Source of the DNA: Guyanagaster necrorhizus
Lineage: Eukaryota > Basidiomycota > Agaricomycetes > Agaricales > Physalacriaceae
NCBI RefSeq assembly: GCF_019112545.1
Contig: NW_025064901.1
Coordinates: 258,164 to 322,163, forward strand
Length of the DNA: 64,000 nt
Direction of reading: 5' to 3'
The notes under the pieces: generated by a model
What the model saw: only the letters and a program-made list of their open reading frames with translations
The model's database searches: none
Told to the model about the DNA's origin: nothing
Made by a program: the position numbers and the translations under genes
Shown: positions 1 through 11,044 of the stretch, piece after piece
Position numbering within the stretch: position 1 is the first letter of the stretch
Layout of the letters: every line of letters starts with the position of its first letter

Positions 1-205
1 GTTCAAATCTGACTTAGGATTTTTATCCTTAGGCCATGTTATTTTTACAAAGTTCAATTTCAACTTAGTATTAGTGACTAGCATAACTATCAGCTCAGAG
101 CCTCAGCTATAGTCCTCTACTGGCTAATGATCCTCAGTTACTAGCATATTCTAGTGTGTTATGCAGAATTTGCAAATTATAGGGCTGAACATGTAGCCTG
201 CATAT
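1..205. other. Unassigned CpG-poor sequence at the left edge
   Basis: Readable similarity to the gag of the other gypsy copies starts only near position 206. The first 200 bases do not align by eye with the corresponding gag of element F (about 33,900-34,000). They are AT-rich and nearly free of CG, like the rest of the stack. The simplest reading is the right end of a further insertion in element B, or an unrecognised part of B. No ORF or LTR end could be fixed here. Confidence 0.3.
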
Positions 206-2071
206 CACCAAATCTGTGAACTTATTGATGATCATTTGTTTGAAGACTGGCTATGAGAGATATTGATGATGTGATCATGTAGTTGACTAAAACATGGGAG
301 AAATCAAAATCCACCATGTTTTGGCCTTCTCTGCCATATGAGTGGTGGTGAAGATTACCTTGTATATGTCAAGAAGGAAGTATAAGGCAAATACCTGGAA
401 GTACTGATTGCAATCAACAAGAAAGCAGTCAATATTGTCTGATTGCCCCCTGAAGAGACAGAGTTCACTTAAAGGATTGACTTGACATTAAGGATTTGAG
501 CATCCCCTGCAAGGGTGGTCATAGGGTTTGAGATCCTGCTGGCAGGTGGGATGGTCCATGCAGGTGAGAGTCCTGAGAATGAATGTAAAGAGCCATCATC
601 AGCGATGGGACTTCTTAGTAGTGGTATTTCTTTCCATATGATCTGTTCATTCTTGATAGTCTACCTCTAAGCAATGGCCACAGGGTCATCCTCTGTGAGA
701 TCAGGTAGGGCCAGAGCTTCTGGAGCCTTTCTGCTACCTTCAGCTTCATCTGGTGATAGTTGTCCAGCAAATAGTTGCCAAACTGGCAGCCTCCATGAGT
801 TTAGGTAATAGCTGCTCAGTTGGGGCTGGCTTTGAGAAAGCTGAAATGCCATACTGTGGATGGCTGAGGTGGCAAATGAATATCTTGATGATATTGTTCA
901 GATCATAGGTGCCATATTGGCTGGCTTGCTCAACACAATGCTCAGCATCTATGACCTTGGGGTTGTACCATACTTCAGTCTGTATGGTGGTAATGCCTGC
1001 ATCTGATGCCCTAAGTATTTTTTATTGTAAATAAAAATAGCCCACTCAGTGGCTGTATATTATAGAATTTCCATGTGCTTGACATAATCAGTGGTGGTGT
1101 ACCTTCATCCTATGGGTGACATTAACCAAGTGTCATCCATCTATAATGTAGTTGTATCATCCTAATACAACTCCATAAAGTCTTTCTGGTGTGCTTCTTG
1201 CACCAATTCCTTCTGCTTCTCTTCATACATCTGGATATTCCATATGCTGACCCAGTCAGTTAGAGGGTCCTCAACTTCTCCATCATGATCCTCCTCCCTT
1301 TTATTATTCATGTCCTCGCTCATGATCTTGCTGCCTATATCTCTCTTCAGGAGGGAACTGTCATACAGGTTGTAGACCTCCAGGATGGCCATACTAGAGC
1401 TGCATGCTGGGTCTGGTGTCATCAGGTCCAGATTGAGGAGAAGGCTGTCACTCAGGCTGCTCTTGCTGCTCCTTGTTGTTTTCTTCCTCTGTTGCTGCCA
1501 TCATTGCTCTGTGATACTGACAAAAGTTTCAGTAAAATCAGGGATTGAGAAAAAGGACAGTGAAGTTTCTATCGAGAAACCTCTTAATATTGTCTGTAAG
1601 GTCGATTCCTTCATCATCCCCTCTGACTGCTCCTCAGTCTGCTAATATCTCATCTCTCTTGATGGGGATATCATCAGTTTTTGTGATGGTATAGATCCCA
1701 TAAGATAGTGAGCAGTCATTGTTCTAGATGTTGATCATGTGGACAACTTCCTCAACTGATCCTGCCCAGAGATCAAACTTGGTAATGGGAGTGACAGATT
1801 TCCAGAATAGAGAGTTGGGTATGCTGTTAGTGATGGTACCAATGAGCATACTGGTTCCTCTTCCTTCTGAGCCTCTTCATTGTTCCCTCTTTTGGATGTA
1901 GAGATAGTATCCAAAAAGGGTGTTTTCTCTCATGATTTTATTGTTGATCCATGCCTGCTCCTTGAGATACTCAGGAATGTTACTGAGATGTCAAACTTTG
2001 TCCTCTCAGGAGAGGACCAGGACAGTGTTGTCAGCTTGTTGTGTTTTTCCTGGAACTGTTCATACACTCTC
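206..2071 (-). pseudogene. Element B: middle part of gag, left of insertion A
   Basis: This is minus-strand gag of a Ty3/gypsy element. It matches, with many transitions, the gag of element F around 33,970-35,800, including the capsid-like stretch and the acidic low-complexity part. The frame is broken by many stops; the best open piece is 1162-1422 (86 codons, rich in Glu and Lys). The gag is interrupted at 2071 by element A and resumes at 11045. The bases 2067-2071 (CTCTC) are repeated at 11040-11044 as the target duplication of A. The pol and 3' LTR of B lie left of the window. Confidence 0.7.
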
Positions 2072-2587
2072 TGTTAAGCCTAAACTCCACGTGACTATTA
2101 ACATGTGATAAACAGTTCAGTACCTTGTACTTCGGGTATATCTAACTGAGTTCACTGATGTGTTAACAGAGGTGTGTGGTCAAGGCATTGCAAGTCGCTC
2201 GAGATAGGATGGTAGAGAATAAACTTTAGCTTGAAGCTGGGGTATTACAGCAAGAGCTATGCTACTTAAATACTGTTCTGTTATCATGCTATAAATAAAT
2301 GTTCACAAAAGATATTGTCTGCTGTGGAGCTGTTACCCTTGCTGTTGCCAGGCTCTCCACAAAAGCTGTTGTCTTGCTGTTGTGCTCGTTATCATTGCAG
2401 TGCAAGGTAGGACAAAAGGAGTATTATCTCTCCCTTCACAGTGCACAGCAATACGATAGGAGAGTGATCAGCTGGGCTGCTGAGCTAAGTGTTCCCATGA
2501 TTGTAAGCGCTGGCCTAAGTGCCCTGACTAAGCAAAGATAGGGGTCATTTCTGAGAAAAAAGAAAAGAAATAGGAAAAATTGTAACA
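2072..2587 (-). repeat. Element A 3' LTR (516 bp)
   Basis: On the plus strand it starts TGTTAAG and ends GTAACA. It has the same length as the 5' LTR of A at 10524-11039. The differences I checked are transitions at CG-derived sites; for example this copy keeps GTCGCTCGAG near 2193 where the other has GTCACTTGAG. The self-priming match TTAGCTTGAAGCT is at 2227-2239. The internal side carries a purine-rich tract on the minus strand (AAAGAGAGAG, about 2590-2600), the usual plus-strand primer. Confidence 0.92.
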
Positions 2588-2624
2588 TTACTCTCTCTTT
2601 AAGACCATCATCCCAATGGTTAAG

Positions 2625-3518
2625 TTAGGGTGAGTCATCTCTGCCAGAAGGAGATGGCCGATCTGCTGGACCTCTCGTTATTTCATCGCCAGGCTTCAAA
2701 CGAGTCGAAGGGGTGGTACATTGCTCTTCGCTGTATGTCTCCACTATTTCTGGCTCATCCGTTGCAGGGCCATCTTCATCGTTCTCTGCAACATGTTTTC
2801 TGCTGCTGGCAGGTCGGTTGATGTATATCTGGCTAGATATCATCTCCTTTCCTGTTGTCGCCATATCTGTTTTTGCAGATATAATGTTGAACATGACTCT
2901 CTTTAAGTCTAATGTATTGATTCTGTGCTCGTAGTCTTGAATGGCCTCTTCTGCATTCATATATTTTTCATTGACCCATTGGTTTGATTCCGGTCCATAT
3001 CTCTTCCAGCTGACTAGATAGTCAACGGTTGTTGTCATGCCTTCACTATGTGCTTTAATCTGTTGGGATTTGTGATTTAGAACTTCATTGATTTCATAGT
3101 GTTCTTTGTCATCGATGAGTTCTGCTGGTGGTGGAGGTGGTTTTTCTTGGTTTAGAAAGGCTGGTGCCACATATGGACTTAATAATGTTTCATTGAAAAC
3201 ATTATGGATCCTCCAGGTTGTTGGAAGTTGCAGTTTATATGCAGATTGGCTAATTTTGGCTATAACTTTGAATGAGCCTGTTTGTTTGTCGGCCAGTTTT
3301 TGCTTTGGCCTTGGTAGGTGAAGATTTGTTGTATCCAACCAAACTGTATCATTGATTGAATATTGATGTGCTCCCCATCGGTGCTTATTGTACTGCTTCT
3401 TCATTGTTGAAGCAGCTTTTTCGAGTGCCATCTTGGTTTCTTTGTGGATTTTTGCCATTGATGCTGCAAAATCCTTTGAAGCTGGTGTGGTCATGTGAGC
3501 CCATCCTGTTGCCACCAC
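2625..3518 (-). pseudogene. Element A: integrase C-terminal domain, chromodomain and tail
   Basis: This open stretch of 297 codons is the 3' end of pol. Codons about 45-115 carry the integrase C-terminal motif (LHLPRPKQKL, then GSFKVI, then LLSPY). Codons about 140-195 form a chromodomain with YLVSWKRYGPESNQW and the following acidic helix. A tail of about 90 residues rich in Glu, Pro and Ser follows before the stop. Chromodomains of this retrotransposon group bind methylated histone H3 and steer insertion to heterochromatin, which fits the nested setting. The piece is open, but it is only a fragment of a broken polyprotein. Confidence 0.85.
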
Positions 3519-4397
3519 TGGTGGATTCTGTCCATAGTTTACAAAGAACGGTGTTTTTCCTGTAGCAGAGTGGATTCTGTTGTTGTGTTGGAATGCTGCT
3601 AATGCTAGCCATTCCGTCCAGTCATCCTGTTGGTAACTGATGAAAAGTCACAAGTACTTTTCTATTTTCTGGTTGGCCCATTCTGTTTAGCTGTCTGTCT
3701 GTGGGTGGTATGCTGTTGAGGTATTCCTCTTGATGTTGAGGAGCTAATACAAATCGTCCAAAAATTTGGAGACGAATTGTGGTCCTCTGTCCAAAATAAC
3801 TACTTGAGGCATGCCATACTTTGCATAAACCTCATCTCATAGTACCTTCGCCCATTCTTCAGATGTCAATTCTGTTGAGCAGGCAATTGGAATGATTGCT
3901 TTCGAGAAGCGATTGACTATGATGATGATAGCGTCATAGCTATCACTTTTAGGAAGTCCGGTTATCATATCCACTGAAATGTGGGTCCATGGTGATAAAG
4001 AGACCTCATTTGGGTGAAGGGGGGCTGCTCTGCATTGTGTTGAAGTCTTGCCTCATTGGCAAACCTTACAAGCCTTGACATATCAGGTGATATTATGGTC
4101 CATTTTCGGCCACCAATATTCTCTCAAGACTAGTTTTTTGGTTTTAGTGATTCCCAGATGTCCAGTGGTTGCATGATCATGATATGTGGCAATGATGTCA
4201 CCTCACAGTTGTTGATCCCTCGGGATGTAAATCCGTTCATCATAATGGATCAATCTCTCTTCTTTCTTTAGCTCTCACTCATGATTGATTGATGGGGCAA
4301 TTCTTTGATCCCATTTGTGGGGATCCTGGGTGGCACTCTTAATGCATTCGTGCATCTCTTCTTCCATTGGCATGATCATTGCTTGGAAGTGTTCCAG
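3519..4397 (-). pseudogene. Element A: integrase catalytic core, decayed
   Basis: This continues the pol of A towards its N-terminal side. Broken frames show VDMITGL with the first catalytic Asp (about 3960-3980) and the second Asp in a DRGPQF motif (about 3775-3795), followed by the expected FLDDLYQLL-like helix. Several TGA and TAG codons interrupt the frame. The equivalent of this core in element F (30077-30382) is open and shows the same residues, so the assignment is secure although this copy is dead. Confidence 0.75.
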
Positions 4398-5331
4398 TCA
4401 TAATAATATGACCTCCTTGTTATCATCTCCTTCTTGGTTATGATCTGCTCTGTGGCTGAAGAAGTCGGTCTTCTTGTTTGCTACTCCAGCTTTGTGATGG
4501 AGTGTATACTCATACTCCGATAGTTCTGTGACCCATCTGGCTTGTCTGCGATTAAGCTTTTGGGGTTGTTGGAAATAACGAAGATTCTGGTGATCTGTCC
4601 AGATTTCGAAAGTCTGATTGGCTCCAATGAGATAATGTCGCCATTCAGAAAGGGCAAGCATTATGGTGAGGAGTTCCTTATTATAGATTTTGTAGTTGCA
4701 CTCAGTTACTGTGAGCACTTTTGATATAAAGGTGACAGGTCACTATTTGCCATCCTGTTCCTGTAATAGTACAGCCCCAATCGTGCCTTCACTAGAGTCA
4801 GCTTCCACCTGAAACCTTCCATCCTGGCTGGGTATAGCCAGGATAACATCTTCGGCTAGTTGGCATTTAAAGTCGTTAAACGCTTCCTGTTGGGAAATTC
4901 TCTAGCTCCATGAGGAATTTCTGGTTAATTGCATCATTGGCTGGACTATTTTGCTATAGTCCCTGATGAATCGTCAATAGAAGTTAGTGAATCCCAAAAA
5001 GGACTGTAATTCCTTTTTCTTGTTTGGTTCTGGCCATTCAGTTACTCCTGCTATCTTGATGGGATCCATCTGAATGCTCCCTTTGCTGATAATGACTCTG
5101 AGGTATTCTGTTTCCAGTACCTCGAATTCACACTTTTCAGCTTTGAGGAAAAGTTGATGTTTCCTCATCAGGGATAGTACTTGTCATACTATCCTTCGGT
5201 GTTCCTTCTTGTTTTTGGTCATTATGAGGATATCATCCAAGTAGATCATCACCTTCCCTGTGGCAATGAGATCTTTGAAGATGTCATTCATCATCCACTG
5301 GAAGGTTGCTGGTGAATTGGTGAGTCCAAAG
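4398..5331 (-). pseudogene. Element A: RNase H and C-terminal half of reverse transcriptase
   Basis: Codons in 4398-4718 give a Ty3-type RNase H C-terminal part ([16 protein letters not shown], then WTDHQNLRYF, then LSEYEYTLHH). To the right lie the RT connection (4974-5168, LKAEKCEFEV and LGFTNFY) and the catalytic YLDD box at about 5229-5246, still encoding two Asp codons (GAT GAT). The frame holds stops, for instance where a GKW-R-PV motif reads TAG TGA near 4742. At 5331 the gene is cut by a solo LTR and resumes at 5863. Confidence 0.82.
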
Positions 5332-5857
5332 TGTTAAGCCCAAATTCCACATGACCAGTGACACGTGATAAACTGATAGAACCTCGCACTTCGGATTATA
5401 CTATCAGAGTTCACTTGTGTGTTACTAGTGTTGTGTAGTCAAGGCAGTTGCAGTTTGCTCGAGATGAGATGGTGAAGTAAAACTTTAGTTCAAGACTGAG
5501 GTGTTACAGCAAGAACTAAGCTACTTAAATACTGTTCTGTTATCATGTTATAAATAACTGTTCACAAAAGATATTGTCTGCTGTAGAGCTATTCCTCCTA
5601 CCATTGCCAGGCTCTCCACAAAAGCTGTTGTCTTGCTGTGGAGCTGTGGTCGTGCACTGCAATTTGAGGATAAAAAGAGCATTGTCTCTCTCTTCACAGC
5701 ATACAGCAGTGCAATAGGAGAATGACCAACTGGGCTGCTGAGCTAAGCATTCCCATGGTCATAAGCGCTAGCCTAAGTGCCCTGACTAAGCAAAAATAGG
5801 GGTCATCTCCAAGGAAAAAGAAAAGAAAATAGGAAGAAAAGTAGAAAAATCGTAACA
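5332..5857 (-). repeat. Solo LTR (526 bp) inserted in the RT of element A
   Basis: The LTR starts TGTTAAG and ends TCGTAACA. It is flanked by the perfect 5-bp duplication CAAAG (5327-5331 and 5858-5862), which proves insertion followed by LTR-LTR recombination. Its sequence is closest to the LTR of element B (shared ATAAACTGATA and ATTATACTATCAGAG). It keeps CG at sites where other copies have TG or CA, including the terminal TCGTAACA, so it is probably the youngest insertion in the window. Confidence 0.93.
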
Positions 5858-5862
5858 CAAAG

Positions 5863-6395
5863 AACATTACTGTTGGTTCGAATAGGCCATGGTTGGTCTG
5901 AAAGGCAGCCTTCCATTCATCACCTTCTTTGATGCATACATTATTATACCCCCATTGAACATCCAACTTGGTATAATATTTAGCTCCTCGGAGTTTGTCC
6001 ATTAATTCCATGATTAAGGGGAGTGGATAACGATTTTTGATTGTCATCTTGTTTAGCTTCCGATAATCCTGTACTGGTCAGAGTTTTCCATCCTTCTTTT
6101 TGACAAAAAAGAAGGACGAAGCCATTGATGATTTTGATGGCTGGATCCTTCTGCTAGACAAGTTTTTTTTGAGGAACTTGTCCAATTCCTGTTGTTTGTT
6201 ATTGCTTAGTGGGTAACACTTGCAATCCAGATTGGCATTAGAGTTAGGGATTAGTTTGATAGCATGGTCCCATGGTTTCACATCAGGTAGTTTGTCAAAA
6301 CTCTCTTTTTCGAACAAATTCTGAAAGTCGTGGGCCCATGTGGGTACCATTTCTTCGAATGTCCTTTCCCCCTTTTTGGCATTAGCTTTTGCCAC
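5863..6395 (-). pseudogene. Element A: N-terminal half of reverse transcriptase
   Basis: This resumes directly after the solo LTR. 5863-6047 encodes the RT palm motifs [19 protein letters not shown] and [19 protein letters not shown]. 6078-6395 encodes the upstream part (FDKLPDVKPWDHAI, CYPLSNN, FFFVKKKDGKL). The two pieces are separated by a single TGA where CGA (Arg) would be expected in RPVQDYR-type sequence. These are the usual fingers and palm of Ty3/gypsy RT. Confidence 0.85.
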
Positions 6396-6893
6396 TAGGT
6401 CATTAGCATGGTGTACTACCTGAATGTTAATGGCCCTTTGTAGGTCTATGGTGAGAATGGTTTCTCCATCTTCTATTTCTTCATCCCATCGGTCCTCGGG
6501 ATCTTCATCTGATAGTTGGAATGGAATTTTCCAGCATCGACATTAAGCGAAGATGATTCGTCTGGTTTTCCAATTGATTAGCAGATTGTGTCTGATCAGC
6601 CAATTGTGACCAAGGAATATCTCTTTGGTTTCTAGATCGGTTATGGCTAAATCAATTCATTCCAAATGATCTCCAATAGTGAGCCTAAGCTCTACATATT
6701 CAGTGATTAGTCCAGCTTGGTTCCTTGTCCCATCTGCATTATAGACTGGGATGGGTGCTGCCATTACCCAAGTGGGCAATTGATGCTTGTTGACAAAAGC
6801 TTGGTTGATGCTACTTCCTATGCAGCCACTGTCAATCAAGGCAGTGACTGCATGGGTTGATCGAGATGTTAATGTCTTGATCTGTGCTTTCAC
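6396..6893 (-). pseudogene. Element A: retropepsin-like protease and linker to RT
   Basis: 6657-6893 encodes an aspartic protease with the catalytic motif ALIDSGCIGSSI and the following NKHQLPT and VYNADGT strands. The DSG triad is intact here, unlike in element F (DSS) and element D (NSS). Bases 6396-6656 are the linker towards RT and contain LGHNWLI-like sequence with stops. Confidence 0.8.
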
Positions 6894-6899
6894 TAGTAA

Positions 6900-9800
6900 A
6901 TCTTTTCCAGTTGATTTGGCTCTTCAGATGAACTTTCATGGTCTGTGCAATTCATCGAGTCATTTTAGGGCATGGCATCATTCTGCAACTCACATGCCAG
7001 CAATCATGTCATCAATTACTTCCTCAGCTCAGGACTTGTGTACTCAGTTCCTGAGCACAGCCTTTGTTGCTGCTTCGTCCTTGGCATCCTTGATGGCTCG
7101 CTAAGTCCATTCAGTATCGAATGGTTTGAGCCACATCATGGAGCCCTCTGCTCCTATTTGGCCTGAAGGCAGTTGAGTCTGTTTTTTATTTTTAGCTTGA
7201 TGAACTGTTGGCAATGATGTACCTTTGGGGCTCTCTGCCCCTCTTTGGCCCTTTGTTGGCACTTGAGTTCTAGAAATCGGTTCCTTAGGCGATTCTGAAT
7301 TCTGAGTAATAAGATCAGGTATATTTGAATGCATGCATAATTTAAGCATAGGGGATGGTACTACAGAAGTTAAAGTGTCAGTCTGTCCAGCAGAATTTGA
7401 CCCGTTACTCTTATCCTTAGCTAAGGCAGTCAAATCGCTTACTGCTTGGCCCTGTCTTTTACCTCCTCAGGTTTATCGTCATCTCCGAGGTCCTGCACTT
7501 CCTTCATCAGCTCAGCGATCTATACTCTGATATCCTCCTGCATGCATTTGTTCTTCTTCTCTGGGCAGTTCCACACCATATGGCCTGGTCAGCCACAATT
7601 GAAGCATTTCCCCTCCTTCTTGAGGCGATCCACATCAATCTGCTTACCCATTCTGGTACTTGAACCCTTATCAGTTTGCTTCCCATTGCCCTGGAAAGTT
7701 GGGGCTAAGCCACCGGGCCTGGCAGACATGGTCACATGGGAGGTAGAGGGCTTCAAGCCCTGTCCCTGGTACCTGTGTTGGTCCCACAGGTTTGCTGATT
7801 CGGCCTTCTGTCATTGTCATTCCTGCCACATTAAGATGATCTGCATCTTCCAATCATTATAGCTGATTGGGATACTATGGCCGAGATCTGAGATAGTCTT
7901 CAGGTAATGAAGCAGCACTCCCCACTTTATATATTCGACCATTCATCTCGAGTCGGCTATGTCTTCTTAGATTCCAGTGAGTTTTCCGAGTTGTTCTAAT
8001 TTGTTGAAGTAATCGGGTGCAGCCTTGTCACCCATCTTGTATTCCTTCATCTTCGACTTGTGGACTTCTCAGACTGCAGGGTCTGTGAACTTGTCACAGA
8101 TCATCTGCTTTAGGACTGGCCAGGCAGAGTACTGATGATGCTGCCAGATAGTCGACCAGAAATTGGGAGCCAGGAGTATCCATCATACTTTTGCCTTGTC
8201 TTCAAAGTAGATGGTGGCATAGTTCACCTTGTACATATTGTGAAGGAAGTATGAAGTAAAAACCTGAAAGTATTAGTTGCAGTCCATAAGGAAATGATTA
8301 ATATCATCTGAAGCCTCTTTAAAGGGAAGGGGCTTCTGCCCAAGCATCGGTCTGATGTTCAGTATATGTGCCTTTGGATCAAGAGGTGACATTGGATTTG
8401 AGGGTTCCCCTCCAGGGGGACCTGCCCAATCAGTTGGGGGTCCTAGAAAGGAGTGTAAGGATCTGTCATCAGCGGTCCTTCTTTTTTGATGATCCACCCA
8501 TCTTTAATGGTTCACCTCTGTGCCATTGCTTCAGGGTCGTCTTTCTTCTTGTCATCAGGAACTGATCTGGTTGCCTCATCAGGTGGTGGCTGCCCTCCCA
8601 ACAGTCAGCTCTCTGTGCTGGTCCAGGGATTTGGATGGTAAATCCTTGGCTGTGCATAGGACTGGGTTAGCTGAGATGCTATGCTGTGGATGGCTGATGT
8701 GGTGAGTGAATATCTTGATGTCATCATTTGGATTGATGAAGCTATATTTGCCATTTTGGGTGGCATCACACTTGGGCTCCATGGCATCGGTGCCTCCTGC
8801 TTGCTGAATCTTGGTCAATATGATGGCATCACTATCATCTGATAATATAAAAATCGCTGATTGAAATTAAAAATGGCATACTCAGTCGTGGCATACTGTA
8901 AAATCTCCTCCTGCTTGATGGGATCAGCAGCAGTATATCTTCACCCTAGAGATGATCATAGCCAGCGATCATCCCCCTATAATACGGCTACCTGCTTCTG
9001 GTATAGCCAAATAAATTCTTCCTCCCGTGCCTCTCATTCTCATCGTTTCTTTTTCTGTTCTTGGTGCATGGTCATGCTGATGATACTTCCCCACTCAAGA
9101 ATGGGGTCCACTGCTCAGCCCCCTTAGTCCTCCTCCTTGGCCTCATCGTCTCCTTTGGCCCCCTTGTCAGTGGTCCCCTCGAGAAGGGAACTGTCTTGCT
9201 GGCCAAAAGTTTCTGGGGCAAGTGGGCTGGAGCTGAGTGTTTGACTCAGTGTCATTGGGTCCGGATCGAGGAGTAGGCTCTCGGTTGGACTAGTCCTCTT
9301 CTCCTTCTGCTGGCGGCACCACTGCTCTGTGATACCAGCAGAAGTTTCTGTAGAAATGGAGGCAAAAGAAGAGAGCAGTGATTGGCTCATTGAGGATCCT
9401 TTTGAGGTCCCCAGTGGGGTCAATATGTTCATTGTCACCCCCAATTGTTCCTTGGTCTGACGGTATTCTATCTCCCCAGATGAGGACATCATCAGTTTCA
9501 GCGATGGTGTCTGTTCTGTATGATAATGGGTGGTCATCATCGAGGAGTGCTGGCTCCCCATAGTGATAGTCATCGGTATAGATAACTCCAGCAGTTGGCC
9601 TGGTCCATGGGTTGGACTCACTGGCAGGAGTGGCTGGTTCCCAGAATAGAGAGTTGGCAGTGCTGATTGGGGTATGTCGTCGACTGGCTTGGCGGTCAGT
9701 TCATGTCTGCCCTTCGAGGAGCTGGGCAAGGGATTGGGGGCTTGGTTGTATTGGGTCTGATACCACTGGATTATGCCCTCGTAGGCATGAGGCTCCTCCT

Positions 9801-10410
9801 CATTCCTGTTCCAGTCTACTGGCCGCTCTTGATGCTGCTTATCAGTATCAGACCTCATCTCTGTTGGTGTCATCAAAGAAGGGATCGGGACTACTGACCT
9901 TTGTTCCTCTTCCACTGCTCCTTGTAGTGCTTCTGGTGCCTGGAGCCACCTGAATGGCATCCAGGGAGTCTCTAGCCCGGCACCCAATTCCAGACTGAGT
10001 GATAGTGGTTCTTGTCATAGTGATGCTGCACTCAGGGGGAGGGGGGGGATGGGGGTGTCAGGTTGGAGTCGTCGAAACCCTGTAGCCCAAGGGTTTCCAA
10101 GGTCTCAGACGATTGCCGATGGGGGTCTTGGAGGGTATTCGTGTTGCCACTGCTGCTCCTCCTCTTCCCTAGAATGCCTTTCAGTCGAGCCCCCAGACTT
10201 GTCTTCTGTTTCTTTAGGGTGTCGGATGGAGTTTCGGACAGAGGCAGGGATGTCATGGAGGGGGAGGTCTGGTGTGACATTTTGAAGGATTGTGCAAATA
10301 CACTGGAATTCTTGGTATTGTCGGATGGCCCAGGTGGTAATAGATTGGCATCTATGACACAGCTGTATGATCACCAATAAACCGATCAAGGTTTCAATGA
10401 TAGAAGCCAA
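6900..10410 (-). pseudogene. Element A: gag polyprotein, decayed
   Basis: This is a gag of about 1,150 codons read leftwards. 10032-10280 and 9124-9987 encode a long low-complexity N-terminal part rich in Ser, Pro, Gln and Glu. 8273-8497 enters the capsid-like retrotransposon gag domain (SDDINHFLMDCN, followed in a broken frame by WW-like and KM-KEYKMGDKA motifs to about 7900). A CCHC zinc knuckle (CFNCG, GHM, C) lies at about 7565-7610, with one CGA-to-TGA stop inside. 7101-7433 is the C-terminal linker to protease. The likely gag start is the MDxNQS-type codon near 10350, which has lost its ATG in this copy. Confidence 0.75.
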
Positions 10411-10467
10411 GAGTTCAAAGAACTCATGAATAAAGTTCAAGTCAGATGGATTTAAGGCAGGAGGCAT
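10105..10467 (-). CDS. Element A: small hydrophobic leader ORF upstream of gag
   Basis: The ORF starts 56 nt inside the 5' LTR with MPPALNPSDLNF. It then has a predicted membrane segment (LLASIIETLIGLLVIIQLC, residues about 19-37) and a basic Cys/His stretch. It overlaps the start of gag in another frame. In this copy it stays open for 120 codons; in D and F it ends after 52 and 57 codons. Copies B and E have the same start and hydrophobic core but a TAG at the same Gln codon. The function is unknown and the protein is not recognised. It could be a leader peptide, a membrane anchor joined to gag by frameshifting, or just a conserved 5' sequence. Confidence 0.5.
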   Translation of the reverse strand: MPPALNPSDLNFIHEFFELLASIIETLIGLLVIIQLCHRCQSITTWAIRQYQEFQCICTILQNVTPDLPLHDIPASVRNSIRHPKETEDKSGGSTERHSREEEEQQWQHEYPPRPPSAIV

Positions 10468-10509
10468 TCAGTTTCTCAGCACGGTTGGATCTGAGAAAGG
10501 GAAGCAAAA

Positions 10510-10522
10510 AGCTTCGAGCTAA
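10510..10522 (-). promoter_or_regulatory. Element A primer-binding site, complementary to its own LTR
   Basis: The plus-strand sequence AGCTTCGAGCTAA lies one base inside the 5' LTR. It is the reverse complement of the 13-mer in the LTR at 10678-10690 (TTAGCTCAAAGCT) and 2227-2239 (TTAGCTTGAAGCT), each differing only at the decayed CG. It has no resemblance to a tRNA 3' end (no TGG). In element sense the LTR match begins about 34 nt after a TATTTAAG box, so it would form the 5' end of the transcript, as in self-primed Tf1-type elements. Confidence 0.8.
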
Positions 10523-10523
10523 T

Positions 10524-11039
10524 TGTTAAGCCCAAACTCCATGTGACTATTAACACATGATAAACAGTTCAGTACCTCATACTTCGGGTATGTCCAACTG
10601 AGTTCACTGATGTGTTAACAGAGGTGTGTGGTCAAGGCATTGCAAGTCACTTGAGATAGAATGGTAGAGAATAAACTTTAGCTCAAAGCTGAGGTATTAC
10701 AGCAAGAGCTATGCTACTTAAATACTGTTCTGTTATCATGCTATAAATAAATGTTCACAAAAGATATTGTCTGCTGTGGAGCTGTTACCCTTGCTGTTGC
10801 CAGGCTCTCCACAAAAGCTGTTGTCTTGCTGTTGTGCTCGTTATCGTTGCAGTGCAAGATAAGACAAAAGAAGCATTGTCTCTCCCTTCACAGTGCACAG
10901 CAATGTGATAGGAGAGTGACTGACTGGGCTGCTGAGCTAAGCGTTTCCATGGTTGTAAGCACTGGCCTAAGTGCTCTGACTAAGCAAAGATAGAGGTCAT
11001 TTCTGAGAAAAAAGAAAAGAAATAGATAAAATCATAACA
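10524..11039 (-). repeat. Element A 5' LTR (516 bp)
   Basis: It starts TGTTAAG and ends CATAACA on the plus strand and is followed by the target duplication CTCTC (11040-11044). Its length equals that of the 3' LTR at 2072-2587. In element sense it contains a TATA-like TATTTAAG and the transcript-start candidate AGCTTTGAGCTAA. Differences from the partner LTR are mostly CG decay in one copy or the other. Confidence 0.92.
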
Positions 11040-11044
11040 CTCTC

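Larger units (their letters stand above)
2072..11039 (-). mobile_element. Element A: nearly complete Ty3/gypsy chromovirus, minus strand
   Basis: This is an 8968-bp element with two 516-bp LTRs and a 5-bp target duplication CTCTC (2067-2071 and 11040-11044). The order read leftwards is 5' LTR (10524-11039), self-priming site, small hydrophobic ORF, gag with a CCHC knuckle, protease (DSG), RT (YLDD intact), RNase H, integrase, chromodomain, polypurine-rich tract and 3' LTR (2072-2587). A solo LTR of the same superfamily (5332-5857) interrupts RT. It is the top of the nest on this side and keeps more CG than D, so it is probably the youngest full copy. Stops and the insertion make it non-autonomous. 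Confidence 0.9.

Noticed and set aside
667..852. Plus-strand and short minus-strand ORFs inside the retroelements as separate genes
   Set aside because: They are shadows of broken gag and pol frames or LTR sequence; for example 2299-2541 and 10751-10993 are the same LTR ORF in two copies.
2299..2541. 80-codon ORF repeated in the LTRs of A (also 10751-10993) as an LTR-encoded protein
   Set aside because: It runs antisense to the element, is disrupted in other LTR copies and has no independent start signal. The repetition is only that of the LTR.
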